Positions 49,563 to 59,003 of a stretch of 64,000 nucleotides of DNA are shown here, in pieces. Below the pieces are notes generated by a model that was not told where the DNA came from, searched no databases, and saw only the letters and a list, made by a program, of their open reading frames with translations. Numbering within the stretch: position 1 is the first letter of the stretch; every line of letters begins with the position of its first letter. A program made the position numbers and the translations under genes. The stretch is from Sandaracinobacteroides sayramensis (lineage in GTDB: Bacteria > Pseudomonadota > Alphaproteobacteria > Sphingomonadales > Sphingomonadaceae), in NCBI RefSeq assembly GCF_022014495.1, contig NZ_JAKLSQ010000003.1:36574-100573 (forward strand), given 5' to 3'.

Positions 49563-49784
49563 TCAGCGCCGGGCTTTGGTTTCCGCTTCTTCCTGCTCCT
49601 TGTTCAACTCACCCACGCTTTGCGAGCGGGCGACCGGCGCCGCCGTGGCCGCTTCCGCTGCCTGCACATCGGCGACAGAGCGCTCCAGGCCATGCTGGAC
49701 ATCCCCGCCGGCCGTAGGCGCCTGCTGCTTGTCGCAGCCGGCCAGAGCCAGCAATGCCAGGGTGGCGAAGGGTAAAAGCTTCAT
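49563..49784 (-). CDS. Small lipoprotein
   Basis: 73 residues from ATG 49784 with AGGATG upstream. Lipobox LALAGC (Cys17), then an Ala/Gln/Glu-rich, probably helical segment ending ELNKEQEEAETKARR. It follows mlaA by 44 bp and may be co-transcribed. Function unknown. Confidence 0.65.
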   Translation of the reverse strand: MKLLPFATLALLALAGCDKQQAPTAGGDVQHGLERSVADVQAAEAATAAPVARSQSVGELNKEQEEAETKARR

Positions 49785-49828
49785 CGTCACATCCTTTGAC
49801 GGGCATGGGTGGCATTGGGAATGGGTGA

Positions 49829-50632
49829 TCACTCGTCCGGGCCTGGCGACTGTTCGGCGGCGGGTTCCGCCGGCGGGGGCGGCAGGTCGTCCAGAAACTC
49901 GTCTTCGGGCTCGTCCGGCAGAACGCCGTCGAAAATCTGGTAACGCCGCAACTGCAACCAGGCGGAACGCGCGGTGGCATAAGGGTCCGCCGCGCCCACC
50001 AGCAGCTGCTCGCCCTGGTCGCGCAGGCTGGATCGCGTGTCCAGCACCCGGAAACCAAGGGCGATGTAGCGTTCCTCGCGCGAAAGCAGCCTGGTTTTCA
50101 CGAGGTCGGCCGGGTCGAAGATGAAATCGACCAGGAATCCTATGCCGTCCCGCACCGTGTTCGGGCCCAGCAACGGCGTGAAGACATAAGGGCCGGAAGG
50201 CACCCCCCAGACGGCCATGGTCTGGCCGAAATCATGCTCTTCGGCCGGAAGCCCCATGTCGGTCGCATGGTCGGCGACTCCGAGGCCCAGCACGCCGTTC
50301 ACCAATATCCGGTCCAGCGCCCGAAAGGCGCTTTTGCCCTTGCCCTGCAGCACGGCATTGGCGAGGTGGGTGGGTTCCTGCGCGTTGTTGTAGAAATTGC
50401 TGATGCCCCGTCGCGGCGCTTCGGGCACCACCGTGCGATAGCCTTCGGTGATCGGAACCAGAACATTCCGATCCACCTTCATGCTGAAACTGTAGATTCG
50501 GCGGTTCGTCGTTTCCCACGGATCGTCGACCGCCCGTTGGGTGATCGCCACCCGATCCAGTTTTTCGCCGCCATGGGCGCAGGCGCCAAGCGCAAGCAAG
50601 GCAAGCGGAAGCAGGAAACGGGCATCGGGCAT
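49829..50632 (-). CDS. mlaA: MlaA/VacJ family outer-membrane lipoprotein
   Basis: 267 residues. Lipobox LALGAC (Cys18), then the MlaA domain: DPWETTNRRIYSFSMKVDRNVLVPI, RRGISNFYNNAQEPTHLANAVLQG, DFGQTMAVWGVPSGPYVFTPLLGP. Removes surface-exposed phospholipids together with the MlaFEDBC importer, whose genes are not in the window. The C-terminal ~40 residues are Pro/Glu-rich. Confidence 0.95.
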   Translation of the reverse strand: MPDARFLLPLALLALGACAHGGEKLDRVAITQRAVDDPWETTNRRIYSFSMKVDRNVLVPITEGYRTVVPEAPRRGISNFYNNAQEPTHLANAVLQGKGKSAFRALDRILVNGVLGLGVADHATDMGLPAEEHDFGQTMAVWGVPSGPYVFTPLLGPNTVRDGIGFLVDFIFDPADLVKTRLLSREERYIALGFRVLDTRSSLRDQGEQLLVGAADPYATARSAWLQLRRYQIFDGVLPDEPEDEFLDDLPPPPAEPAAEQSPGPDE

Positions 50633-50742
50633 GGCTTTCGCTAGGAGGAAGCCGCGCCCCGCACAAGCCCGGCCTGCGCCGGAAGCAGGGGCGTCCGTTG
50701 CCGAAACGGCAAGGCGGGCCTCTTCTGCGCTTGACCGGATAT

Positions 50743-50762
50743 AAAGACATATTTAAGTCTTT
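50743..50762. promoter_or_regulatory. Operator-like palindrome before the ArsR-methyltransferase gene
   Basis: AAAGAC at 50743-50748 and GTCTTT at 50757-50762 around ATATTTAA; 16 of 20 positions are symmetric. It lies 4 bp before the GTG at 50767, as expected for autoregulation by the ArsR-type product. A longer reading frame from 50698 would put this site inside coding sequence. Confidence 0.65.
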
Positions 50763-50766
50763 CACC

Positions 50767-51690
50767 GTGACTGCCGCGCATGACATTTTTGCCGCTCTGG
50801 CCGACCCGACACGGGTGAAGATCCTGCTTCTGGTGCGGGATCTGCAACTGTCGATCGGCGAACTGGCGGATTTGCTGGACCAAAGCCAGCCCCGCGTGTC
50901 GCGCCATGTGCGCATATTGGCGGAAGCCGGCCTCGTCCGCCGGCAGAAGGAAGGCGCCTGGGTCTTCGTCGGGCTTGGCGAGGCGGCGCTGGCGGCGGAT
51001 CTCGCGGATCTGGCGGTGCGGGCGCAGCCGGGCGCCGACCCGATCGCCGCCGAACGGGCAAGGCTGGGCCAGGTTCGGAGCGAGCGGCAGCGGGTCGTCG
51101 ATGAATGGTTCGAGGCGAATGCCGGCGAATGGGATCTGCTTCGCCGCATGGGCGGGCAGGACGAGGCGGTGGAGGCCACGCTTCTGGAGTCCGCTTCCAG
51201 CCCGGCGATAGGCCGGCTGCTGGATATCGGCACCGGCACCGGCCGCCTGCTGGAGCTGCTGGCGCCGCTTGCCGACGGGGCGACTGGAGTCGACCGCTCG
51301 CCTGAAATGCTGCGTCTGGCGCGTGGCAAGCTGGCCGCGGCCGGCAACCAGTCGGCCGACCTGAAGCAGGCCGACATGCGCAGCCTGCCGTTCGAGGATG
51401 CAAGCTTCGACACGGTGACGATGCAGCAGGTGCTGCATTTCGCCGACGATCCGGCGCCGGTTCTGGCCGAGGCGGCGCGGGTGCTGGCGCCGGGTGGCAA
51501 GATTCTCGTCGCCGACTATGCCGCGCATGGCCATGAGGAATTGCGCGCCCGCTATCACCATGCCCGCCTGGGCTTCGAGGAGGAAGGGCTGCTCTCGCTG
51601 CTGGCGGGCGCCGGGCTGCGGCCCCGGCTGGTCGCCCGGCATGCCGGGCCCGAACTCTCCGTGCTGCTCTGGGAAGGGCGAAAGGACTGA
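50767..51690 (+). CDS. ArsR-family regulator fused to a SAM-dependent methyltransferase (SahR-like)
   Basis: 307 residues. N-terminal winged helix (~1-90): IFAALADPTRVKILLLVRD, ELADLLDQSQPRVSRHVRILAEAGLVRRQKEG. The C-terminal class I methyltransferase domain has GRLLDIGTGTGRLLELLAP, the acidic VDRSPEML, PFEDASFDTV and the LAPGGKILVADY block. No metal-binding Cys pair is present in the recognition helix, so it is not an arsenic sensor. Followed directly (TGATG) by metF and metH genes, which points to a SahR-type sensor of S-adenosylhomocysteine controlling the methionine cycle. Whether the second domain is catalytic or only binds ligand is unknown. Confidence 0.85.
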   Translation: MTAAHDIFAALADPTRVKILLLVRDLQLSIGELADLLDQSQPRVSRHVRILAEAGLVRRQKEGAWVFVGLGEAALAADLADLAVRAQPGADPIAAERARLGQVRSERQRVVDEWFEANAGEWDLLRRMGGQDEAVEATLLESASSPAIGRLLDIGTGTGRLLELLAPLADGATGVDRSPEMLRLARGKLAAAGNQSADLKQADMRSLPFEDASFDTVTMQQVLHFADDPAPVLAEAARVLAPGGKILVADYAAHGHEELRARYHHARLGFEEEGLLSLLAGAGLRPRLVARHAGPELSVLLWEGRKD

Positions 51691-52598
51691 TGGCTTCCAA
51701 TTCCGAAATGCTGGCGCGCGCCGCCGATGCCTCGCTGTTCGCGGACCTGCCCGGCGACATCGAGATCAGCTTCGAATTCTTCCCGCCGAAGACGGAGAAG
51801 ATGGCGCAGACGCTGTGGAATTCGGTCGAGACGCTGGCGCCGCTGAAGCCGCGTTTCGTGTCCGTCACCTATGGCGCGGGCGGTTCGACCCGAGAACGCA
51901 CGCATGCGACCGTTTCGCGCATCGTTTCGGAAACCGCCATCCCGGCCGCCGCGCACCTGACCTGCGTGAACGCCGGCCGGCCCGAGATCGACGAGGTGCT
52001 GGACCAATATTGGAATGCCGGCGTTCGCCATATCGTGGCGCTGCGCGGCGACCCGCCCGGCGGTGAAAGCCGCTTCACCGCAAGGGCCGACGGCTATGCC
52101 GATGCCGCCGAACTGGTGGCGGGGGTGTGCGCGCGGCATCCGTTCGAGGTCTCGGTCGGCGCCTATCCGGAAGTGCATCCGGAGGCGGTTTCTCCGGCTT
52201 CCGACCTCGAGCATCTGAAGCGCAAGATCGACGCGGGCGCCAGCCGGGCGATTACGCAATTCTTCTTCCAGCCGGACACCTTCCTGCGCTTTCGCGACGA
52301 GGCCGCAGCGGCCGGCATATCGGCGGAGATCGTGCCGGGGATATTGCCGGTCGCGAATTTCGCCGCCGCGCAGCGCATGTGCGCGCCCTGCAATGTGGCC
52401 ATCCCCGGGTGGATGGGACGGCTGTTCGAAGGGCTGGACGACAAGCCGGACGCGCGCCAGCTCGTCGCCGCCACCGTCGCGGCGGAAATGGTGCGCAGGC
52501 TTTACGCCGGCGGCGTCCGGCATTTCCACTTCTACACCTTGAACCGGGCAGAATTGACCTACGCCATCTGCCATATGCTGGGGGTCCGCCCGCAATGA
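51690..52598 (+). CDS. metF: 5,10-methylenetetrahydrofolate reductase
   Basis: 302 residues, TIM-barrel flavoprotein. Family motifs: DIEISFEFFPPKTEKM, SVTYGAGGSTRERTH, AHLTCVNAG, VALRGDPPGG, ITQFFFQPD. Produces 5-methyl-THF for methionine synthase. The ATG overlaps the regulator stop, and the gene end overlaps metH1 (ATGA), so the four genes form one unit. Confidence 0.96.
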   Translation: MASNSEMLARAADASLFADLPGDIEISFEFFPPKTEKMAQTLWNSVETLAPLKPRFVSVTYGAGGSTRERTHATVSRIVSETAIPAAAHLTCVNAGRPEIDEVLDQYWNAGVRHIVALRGDPPGGESRFTARADGYADAAELVAGVCARHPFEVSVGAYPEVHPEAVSPASDLEHLKRKIDAGASRAITQFFFQPDTFLRFRDEAAAAGISAEIVPGILPVANFAAAQRMCAPCNVAIPGWMGRLFEGLDDKPDARQLVAATVAAEMVRRLYAGGVRHFHFYTLNRAELTYAICHMLGVRPQ

Positions 52599-53650
52599 TC
52601 GCTCCTTCGGCGGCCGAAGCCGCCTTCCGCGAGGCGGCCGCCTCGCGCATTCTCGTGAAGGACGGGCCTTATGGCACCGCCATCCAGAAGCTGGCGCTGA
52701 CGGAGGCCGATTATCGCGGCAGCTTCGATCTGGGCCACGACCAGAAGGGCAACAACGACATATTGAACCTGACCCTGCCGGGCGCCATCGCCGGCATCGG
52801 GCGCAGCTATATCGAGGCCGGGGCCGACCTGCTGGCCACCAACAGCTTCAACGCCAATGCCATCAGCCAGGCCGATTACGGCGCCGAGGGGCTGGTGCGG
52901 GAAATCAACCTGGCCGCCGCGCGCATCCTGCGGACGGAGATCGACGCCGCCGTGGCGCAGGACGGCGTGCCGCGTTTCCTGGCCGGCGCGCTTGGCCCCA
53001 CCAACAAGACGCTGTCCCTGAGCCCGCGCGTGGAAGACCCGGGCTTTCGCGAGGTGGATTTCGACGGTGTGAAGGCCGTCTACCGCGAGCAGATCGACGC
53101 GCTGCTGGACGGCGGCGTGGACTTCATCCTGATCGAAACCGTGTTCGACACGCTGAACGCCAAGGCCGCCGCCTTTGCCGCCATGGAAGCGGAGGAAGAC
53201 CGGCAGAAGCGCGTGCCCATAATGCTGTCGATGACGCTGACCGATCTTGCCGGGCGAAACCTGTCCGGACAGACAGTGGAGGCCTTCTGGATTTCGGTGA
53301 AACATACGCGGCCGCTGACCATCGGCCTCAATTGCAGCTTCGGTGCGACCGAGCTTCGCCCGCATGTGCAGCAGCTTGCGGCGCAGGCGGATGCGCTGCT
53401 GATGGTCTATCCCAACGCCGGCCTCCCCAATGCCTTCGGCGGCTATGACGAACTGCCGCAGACGACGGGCGGGCTCATCCGCCAATGGGCGGAGGCCGGG
53501 CTGATCAACGCCGTCGGCGGCTGCTGCGGCACCACGCCCGCGCATATCGCCGAGATCGCGAAGGCGGTGGAGGGATTGCCGCCGCGCCCGCTGCCGCATC
53601 CCGAATCCGCGCTGCGCCTGTCCGGCCTGGAGGCGGCCATCTTCGCATGA
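52595..53650 (+). CDS. metH: Methionine synthase, homocysteine-binding subunit (split MetH, part 1)
   Basis: 351 residues, the zinc homocysteine S-methyltransferase barrel that in Escherichia coli is the N-terminal third of MetH. Zinc ligands are the Cys in IGLNCSFG and the adjacent pair in [12 protein letters not shown]. Opening: [17 protein letters not shown], then [21 protein letters not shown]. Ends in ATGA overlap with part 2. The two genes are not a frameshift artefact: both have clean ends and a coupled start. Confidence 0.93.
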   Translation: MIAPSAAEAAFREAAASRILVKDGPYGTAIQKLALTEADYRGSFDLGHDQKGNNDILNLTLPGAIAGIGRSYIEAGADLLATNSFNANAISQADYGAEGLVREINLAAARILRTEIDAAVAQDGVPRFLAGALGPTNKTLSLSPRVEDPGFREVDFDGVKAVYREQIDALLDGGVDFILIETVFDTLNAKAAAFAAMEAEEDRQKRVPIMLSMTLTDLAGRNLSGQTVEAFWISVKHTRPLTIGLNCSFGATELRPHVQQLAAQADALLMVYPNAGLPNAFGGYDELPQTTGGLIRQWAEAGLINAVGGCCGTTPAHIAEIAKAVEGLPPRPLPHPESALRLSGLEAAIFA

Positions 53651-56250
53651 GTTCCACCCGTTTCATCAACATCGGCGAGCGCACCAACGTCACCGGCTCG
53701 GCGCGCTTTCGCAAGCTGATCGTCGCCGGCGACTATGCGACGGCGCTGGAAGTCGCGCGCGAGCAGGTGGCGAGCGGCGCGCAGATCATCGACGTGAACA
53801 TGGACGAGGGGCTGCTGGACAGCAAGCTCGCCATGGAAACCTTCCTGAAGCTGCTGGCGGCGGAGCCGGACATCGCCCGTGTGCCGCTGATGATCGACAG
53901 TTCCAAATGGACGGTGATCGAGGCCGGGCTGAAATGCGTGGCCGGAAAGGCGATCGTCAACTCCATCAGCCTGAAGGAAGGGGAAGAGCAGTTCCTCGAA
54001 CAGGCGCGGAGCATCCGCCGCTATGGCGCGGCGGCGGTGGTGATGGCCTTCGACGAGACGGGGCAGGCCGACACGGCCGCGCGCAAGCTGGAAATCTGCG
54101 CCCGCGCCTACGACCTTCTGGTCGCCGACGGCTTCGACCCGTCCGACATCATCTTCGACCCCAACGTCTTCGCGGTGGCGACGGGAATCGAGGAGCATGA
54201 CCGCTACGCGCTGGACTTCATCGAGGCCTGCCGCGCCATCAAGGCGCGCTGCCCCGGCGCGCGCATTTCCGGTGGCCTCTCCAACTTGAGCTTCGCTTTC
54301 CGCGGCAACGAGACCGTGCGCCGCGCGATGCACTCGGTGTTCCTCTATCATGCGATCCCGGCCGGGTTCGACATGGCGATCGTCAACGCCGGGCAACTGG
54401 ATGTGTATGACCAGCTCGACCCGGAACTGCGCGAGGCGGCGGAGGATGTGATCCTCGCCCGCCGGCCGGATGCGACGGATCGGCTGATATCGCTGGCATC
54501 GCGTTTCAGCAATCAGGTTCAATCAACTGAAAAACAAACGGAAGAATGGCGATCTTTTCCGGTCGAGAAACGCCTTGCCCATGCGCTTGTGAACGGCCTC
54601 GACGCCCATGTCGTGGCCGATACCGAGGAGGCGCGCCTGCGCGCCGCGCGGCCGATCGAGGTGATCGAAGGGCCGCTGATGGACGGGATGAACGTCGTCG
54701 GCGACCTGTTCGCCAGCGGCAAGATGTTCCTGCCGCAGGTGGTGAAATCGGCGCGGGTGATGAAGAAGGCGGTCGCGCATCTGGTTCCTTTCATCGAGGA
54801 TGAGAAGGAGGAAGGCGCCGCCCCAAAGGCGCGGATCGTGATGGCGACCGTGAAGGGCGATGTGCACGATATCGGCAAGAATATCGTCGGCGTCGTGTTG
54901 CAGTGCAACAATTTCGAAGTGATCGACCTGGGCGTGATGGTGCCTTGGCCGAAGATATTGGAGACGGCGAAGGCGGAAAAGGCCGACATGATCGGGCTCT
55001 CCGGCCTCATCACCCCTTCGCTCGACGAGATGGTGACGGTCGCCGCCGAGATGGAGCGGGCGGAGTTCCGCATGCCGCTGCTGATCGGCGGGGCCACCAC
55101 GTCGAAAGTGCATACGGCGATCCGGATCGCCCCAGCCTATTCCGGCCCCACCATCCATGTGCTGGATGCAAGCCGCGCCGTGGGCGTGGTCTCCAACCTG
55201 ATGTCCGACACGCTGGCCGAGGCTTTCGTGGCCGATGTGGCGGAGGATTATGCCGGAATCCGCAGCAAGCGGCAGGGCGGGCAATCCGCGCTCGCGCCGC
55301 TGGCGGACGCGCGGGCGAACGGCGTGGCGATCGACTTCGCGGCGGAGCCGCCCGTGGTTCCGGCAGGGGTTGGGGAATGGGTGATCGACGACTGGCCTCT
55401 TGGCGACCTGATCCCCTTCATCGATTGGACGCCTTTCTTCCGCGCCTGGGAACTGCACGGGAATTTCCCGCAGATCCTGGAAGACAAGGTGGTCGGCGAT
55501 GCCGCGCGCACGCTTTGGCACGACGCGCAGGCGATGCTGGAAAAACTGGTGGCGGAGAAATGGCTGACGGCGAAAGCGGTCGCCGCGATCTGGCCGGTCC
55601 GCCGGGAAGGCGACGACATATTGGTGTTCGCCGACGAAAGCCGCACGACGCCGATCGCGCGCTTGCCCATGCTGCGCCAGCAGGTGGCCAAGCGCGAGGG
55701 CAGGGCCAACGACTGCCTCGCCGACTTCGTGTCGCCGCACAAGGACTGGATCGGCGGCTTCGCCGTGACCGCCGGCCATGGAATCGAAGCGAAGCTAGCC
55801 GAGTTCAAGGCGGCACACGACGATTTCTCCGACATCCTGCTGAAGGCCCTGGCGGATCGCTTCGCCGAAGCGGCGGCCGAAGCGCTGCACTTCCGGCTCA
55901 GGACCGAATATTGGGGCTATGAAGCCCAGGCCGAGCCGGACTTTCCGGCCCTTATTCGCGAGCGATATCAGGGCATTCGCCCGGCACCCGGCTATCCGGC
56001 CTGCCCGGATCACAGCCTGAAACCGTTGTTGTTCGATTTGCTGGGTGCGACCCAAAGGACAGGCATTTCCCTGACCGAAAGCTTCGCCATGTATCCGACG
56101 GCTGCGGTCTCGGGCTTTTACTTCGCCCACCCGCAAAGCCATTATTTCGGCGTGGCGCGGATCGGGGAAGACCAGTTGGCGGATTATGCGCAGAGAAGGG
56201 GCGTCACCCTCGACCAGGCGCGCCAGTGGCTGCGCCCCAATCTCGACTGA
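53647..56250 (+). CDS. metH: Methionine synthase, folate/cobalamin/activation subunit (split MetH, part 2)
   Basis: 867 residues. Pterin-binding barrel ([35 protein letters not shown]), cap domain, cobalamin-binding Rossmann domain with the lower-ligand motif [16 protein letters not shown] (DxHxxG), and the SAM-dependent reactivation domain ending [23 protein letters not shown]. With part 1 it makes the complete B12-dependent enzyme. Codons at 54505-54560 (interdomain region) are AT-rich. No cobalamin riboswitch is seen upstream of the operon. Confidence 0.95.
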   Translation: MSSTRFINIGERTNVTGSARFRKLIVAGDYATALEVAREQVASGAQIIDVNMDEGLLDSKLAMETFLKLLAAEPDIARVPLMIDSSKWTVIEAGLKCVAGKAIVNSISLKEGEEQFLEQARSIRRYGAAAVVMAFDETGQADTAARKLEICARAYDLLVADGFDPSDIIFDPNVFAVATGIEEHDRYALDFIEACRAIKARCPGARISGGLSNLSFAFRGNETVRRAMHSVFLYHAIPAGFDMAIVNAGQLDVYDQLDPELREAAEDVILARRPDATDRLISLASRFSNQVQSTEKQTEEWRSFPVEKRLAHALVNGLDAHVVADTEEARLRAARPIEVIEGPLMDGMNVVGDLFASGKMFLPQVVKSARVMKKAVAHLVPFIEDEKEEGAAPKARIVMATVKGDVHDIGKNIVGVVLQCNNFEVIDLGVMVPWPKILETAKAEKADMIGLSGLITPSLDEMVTVAAEMERAEFRMPLLIGGATTSKVHTAIRIAPAYSGPTIHVLDASRAVGVVSNLMSDTLAEAFVADVAEDYAGIRSKRQGGQSALAPLADARANGVAIDFAAEPPVVPAGVGEWVIDDWPLGDLIPFIDWTPFFRAWELHGNFPQILEDKVVGDAARTLWHDAQAMLEKLVAEKWLTAKAVAAIWPVRREGDDILVFADESRTTPIARLPMLRQQVAKREGRANDCLADFVSPHKDWIGGFAVTAGHGIEAKLAEFKAAHDDFSDILLKALADRFAEAAAEALHFRLRTEYWGYEAQAEPDFPALIRERYQGIRPAPGYPACPDHSLKPLLFDLLGATQRTGISLTESFAMYPTAAVSGFYFAHPQSHYFGVARIGEDQLADYAQRRGVTLDQARQWLRPNLD

Positions 56251-56293
56251 CGCCCTCGAGTTTCAGCTCGGTCGCTCAATTTTTCATGCTTTC

Positions 56294-56318
56294 CCGGCCG
56301 GCTGATTCAGCCGGCCGG
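56294..56318. terminator. Strong hairpin downstream of metH
   Basis: CCGGCCGGCTGA (56294-56305) and TCAGCCGGCCGG (56307-56318) form a perfect 12-bp stem, 43 bp after the metH stop and next to the end of the convergent small gene. No T-run on either strand. Confidence 0.55.
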
Positions 56319-56328
56319 GGCGCATGCC

Positions 56329-56556
56329 TCAACCCGGCAGGCGGGGGGTTTCGGGCTTGGGGTTGCCGGATTCGTCCGTTTTCGAACTCTCATCGGGCGA
56401 CGGCTGTTCTCCCGAGGTGGGAGGCGGGCTGCCCGGAGTCGGAGCCTCGCCCGGCTGGGGCTGCGGCGTGGGTTCCGGGGGGGTCTGTTGGCTGAATGCG
56501 GGCGCAGCGAGCAGCAGGCCGGCTCCGGCCGCAAGGCCAGTCCAGGTGATTTTCAT
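56329..56556 (-). CDS. Small exported Pro-rich protein
   Basis: 75 residues from ATG 56556. Signal peptide (MKITWTGLAAGAGLLLAAPAFS), then ~52 residues dominated by Pro, Glu, Ser, Thr and Gly, without structure. Not recognised. It may be a degraded or rapidly evolving periplasmic protein; composition alone could also mislead. Confidence 0.5.
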   Translation of the reverse strand: MKITWTGLAAGAGLLLAAPAFSQQTPPEPTPQPQPGEAPTPGSPPPTSGEQPSPDESSKTDESGNPKPETPRLPG

Positions 56557-56726
56557 GTCTACATCCAATCTTTTACAAGCGGTCCCTCATATACCGCTGA
56601 AGCCTATATTGGGATTAATTTCCGCTCTGTCGCCCCTTTGTCGATGATCCGGGCAAAGTTGGAGGCGAATGAAGCCGGCTGTCGACGAACCGAATGGACT
56701 TGGCCGACCAGCCGTTGCCGAATAGA

Positions 56727-57353
56727 CTACAGGGCTGATTCGGGATTGTTCCTTGTCCAGCGCCAGAAGGGACGGGCGGCATGTCCACCTTCAAGGCGGG
56801 TCTCGACCACATCCAGGACTGCGCGCGTGACATTGGGCAGATCGAGGTCGCGGCATTCGCCGAGCGTGAACCAGGCCACTTCGCCCAGTTCGCGGCTGTC
56901 CTGCGGTTCCAGCGATTGCAGTCGTTCGGCGTCCGCCATCAGGAAGCGGGCGTCGAACCGCTTGTGGCGGGCGGGCGGGGTGATGGCGCGGGCGATATAG
57001 GAAAGCGCCCCCAGATCCGCTTCCAGCCGGCCGACGTCTCCGCGGCCGATGACGAGGCCCGTTTCCTCGAAAGTCTCTCTTACCGCCGTCCGCGCCAGCG
57101 CCCGGGCAAGCCTGCCGCCGTCCTGCCGTTGCAGCCGGGCACTGGCCGCCAGATCGGCGGCGACCTCCGGCTGCAGGTCGGTGAGGAGCGGTCCGCGATA
57201 ATCGGCCCTGTCGATGCGCCCGCCTGGAAAGACCCACTTGCCGGGCATGAAGTCATGCCCGCCGGAGCGGCGCCCCATCAGAATGCGCGGCGCGGCAGCG
57301 TCGCGGCGCACCAGCACCAGGGTAGCGGCATCGCGAGGTCGAACGATCGTCAT
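56727..57353 (-). CDS. Nudix hydrolase
   Basis: 208 residues. The Nudix box is interrupted: FPGGRIDRAD is separated by about 40 residues from RTAVRETFEETGLVIG, a layout seen in the NUDT7/NUDT19-like and CoA-diphosphatase branch. Substrate not determinable. ATG at 57353 (MTIVRPRDAAT) is preferred over 57389. Confidence 0.87.
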   Translation of the reverse strand: MTIVRPRDAATLVLVRRDAAAPRILMGRRSGGHDFMPGKWVFPGGRIDRADYRGPLLTDLQPEVAADLAASARLQRQDGGRLARALARTAVRETFEETGLVIGRGDVGRLEADLGALSYIARAITPPARHKRFDARFLMADAERLQSLEPQDSRELGEVAWFTLGECRDLDLPNVTRAVLDVVETRLEGGHAARPFWRWTRNNPESAL

Positions 57354-57569
57354 GGCAGGTGAACTAGGCCGAACCGGCGGCAAGGCCAAGCTGCGGCATT
57401 CGTCGAAAGTATGCGGCCTTTTCCAGTTCAGGAGAAAACTGCGTAGCTTGAAATCGTTAACGACATAATCTGAGTTTCCTTACGAGCTGCCTGCCAGCCT
57501 TTCTAAGAATCATTGACAAGAATGGCGCTGTGGATAACTCTGCACCTTCGCAAATCAGGGGTCTCCAAC

Positions 57570-57680
57570 ATGGCAGTCAGGCGTTCTTCGCCTCGAACCT
57601 GGCAGATCTGGGTGGCGCTTCTATCGGGAATCGCCACCGGCTACGCATTGTGGTTTGGCGCATTCCTGCTGTTCGGCTAG
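57570..57680 (+). CDS. Possible 36-residue single-span membrane protein
   Basis: ATG at 57570, TAG at 57678-57680, with AGGGG about 9 nt upstream. A basic start (MAVRRSSPRTW) is followed by a hydrophobic segment IWVALLSGIATGYALWFGAFLLFG that fills the rest of the protein. The surrounding 57354-57757 gap has no other gene. Small membrane proteins of this size exist, but comparative support is lacking. Confidence 0.4.
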   Translation: MAVRRSSPRTWQIWVALLSGIATGYALWFGAFLLFG

Positions 57681-57757
57681 AATTCGCGATCGGCTCACGC
57701 TGGCCGGCAGCACAAGTCATTGCCGGGCGTTTCTGAAACGCTTAAGGCCACACGGTC

Positions 57758-58369
57758 ATGACAATCCACTTCCACGAGAATGATCTGCCGGGCGATGTGT
57801 TCGTGCCCGGTCCCATCGCTGTCGATACCGAAACCATGGGGTTGAACCCCCTGCGCGACCGGCTTTGCCTGATCCAGCTTTCGGATGGCGAGGGCGATGA
57901 GCATCTGGTGCGTTTCTCAGGCGACTACAGCGCCCCCAATCTTCGCCGCATCCTGGCCGATCCGGCCCGGCTGAAGCTCTATCACTTCGCCCGCTTCGAT
58001 CTGGCGGTGATCCGCCACTATCTGCAGGTGGTGGCCGCGCCCGTCTATTGCACCAAGACCGCCAGCCGGATGATCCGCACCTACACCGATCGCCACGGGC
58101 TGAAGGATCTCGTGCGGGAGCTTCTGGGCGCCGAAATCTCCAAGCAGCAGCAGTCGAGCGACTGGGGCGCGGCGACCTTGACCGACGCGCAGAAGGATTA
58201 TGCCGCATCGGATGTGCGCTATCTTCACCGGATGATGCCGATCCTGAACGAGCGGCTGGAGCGGGAAGGGCGGACGGAGCTGGCGAAAGCCTGCTTCGAC
58301 TTCCTGCCCTGGCGCGCCGAGCTCGATCTTCAGGGCTGGCCCGAGATCGACATCTTCGCCCATGTCTGA
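57758..58369 (+). CDS. rnd: Ribonuclease D family 3'-5' exonuclease
   Basis: 203 residues, only the DEDDy exonuclease domain, without the HRDC domains of classical RNase D. Catalytic Asp/Glu in IAVDTETMG, Asp in HFARFDLAVI, and Tyr-Asp in DYAASDVRYL. Overlaps lptC by 8 bp. The pairing with lptC-lptA is a recurrent alphaproteobacterial arrangement. Confidence 0.92.
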   Translation: MTIHFHENDLPGDVFVPGPIAVDTETMGLNPLRDRLCLIQLSDGEGDEHLVRFSGDYSAPNLRRILADPARLKLYHFARFDLAVIRHYLQVVAAPVYCTKTASRMIRTYTDRHGLKDLVRELLGAEISKQQQSSDWGAATLTDAQKDYAASDVRYLHRMMPILNERLEREGRTELAKACFDFLPWRAELDLQGWPEIDIFAHV

Positions 58370-59003
58370 GCGCGCCGATCGCGAGCGCGAGGCACGCCGG
58401 CGGTCGATGCTGCCCGGCGGCCCGCGCGATGCGTTCGTTGCTGTGGCGAAATGGGGTTTTCCCGTTGCGTCCACCATCCTGTTCGCGATCCTGGTGGTGC
58501 TGCCGCTTTCGGCAACGCAGGAGTTCAGCTTCCTCCTTTCCAAGGACAGCGCCGCCCACGCCGGGGAGAGGATGCGAATGCAGGAGGCCACCTATCGCGG
58601 CGAGACGGCCAAGGGCGAATCCTTCGAGATCGTCGCGCAATCGGGCGTGCAGAAAACCAGCGCCGTGCCCGTCGTGGTGATGACCGGCCTTTCCGCCAGG
58701 CTGGACCAGCAGCAGGGGCCGGCCATCGTGACCGCGCCATCCGGCGAGTTCTTCATCGACCAGAACCGCCTGCTGGTGAACGGCCCGGTCGAGGCGCGCT
58801 CCGCAAGCGGCTACAGCCTGGACGGCCATGCCATCCAGGTGGACATGAACAGCAACCGCGTCTCGACGCAAGAGCCGGTTTCCGGCACCCTTCCCATGGG
58901 CAAGTTCCAGGCCAACGCCTTCGCCGCGGACATGGAAGGGCGCACCGTCAGCATGACGGGCGGCGTCAAACTCAGAATCACCCCGAACCGGACCGCTCGA
59001 TGA
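58362..59003 (+). CDS. lptC: LPS export protein LptC
   Basis: 213 residues. One N-terminal membrane segment (GFPVASTILFAILVVLPLSA) and a periplasmic beta-jellyroll with the LptC wording (ATYRGETAKGESFEIVA..., LDGHAIQVDMNSNRV, GPVEARSASGY). Passes lipopolysaccharide from LptBFG to LptA. Overlaps lptA (ATGA). Confidence 0.88.
   Translation: MSERADREREARRRSMLPGGPRDAFVAVAKWGFPVASTILFAILVVLPLSATQEFSFLLSKDSAAHAGERMRMQEATYRGETAKGESFEIVAQSGVQKTSAVPVVVMTGLSARLDQQQGPAIVTAPSGEFFIDQNRLLVNGPVEARSASGYSLDGHAIQVDMNSNRVSTQEPVSGTLPMGKFQANAFAADMEGRTVSMTGGVKLRITPNRTAR

Noticed and set aside
50633..50766. Cobalamin riboswitch before the metF/metH operon
   Set aside because: No B12-box-like sequence was seen; the palindrome explains the region better.
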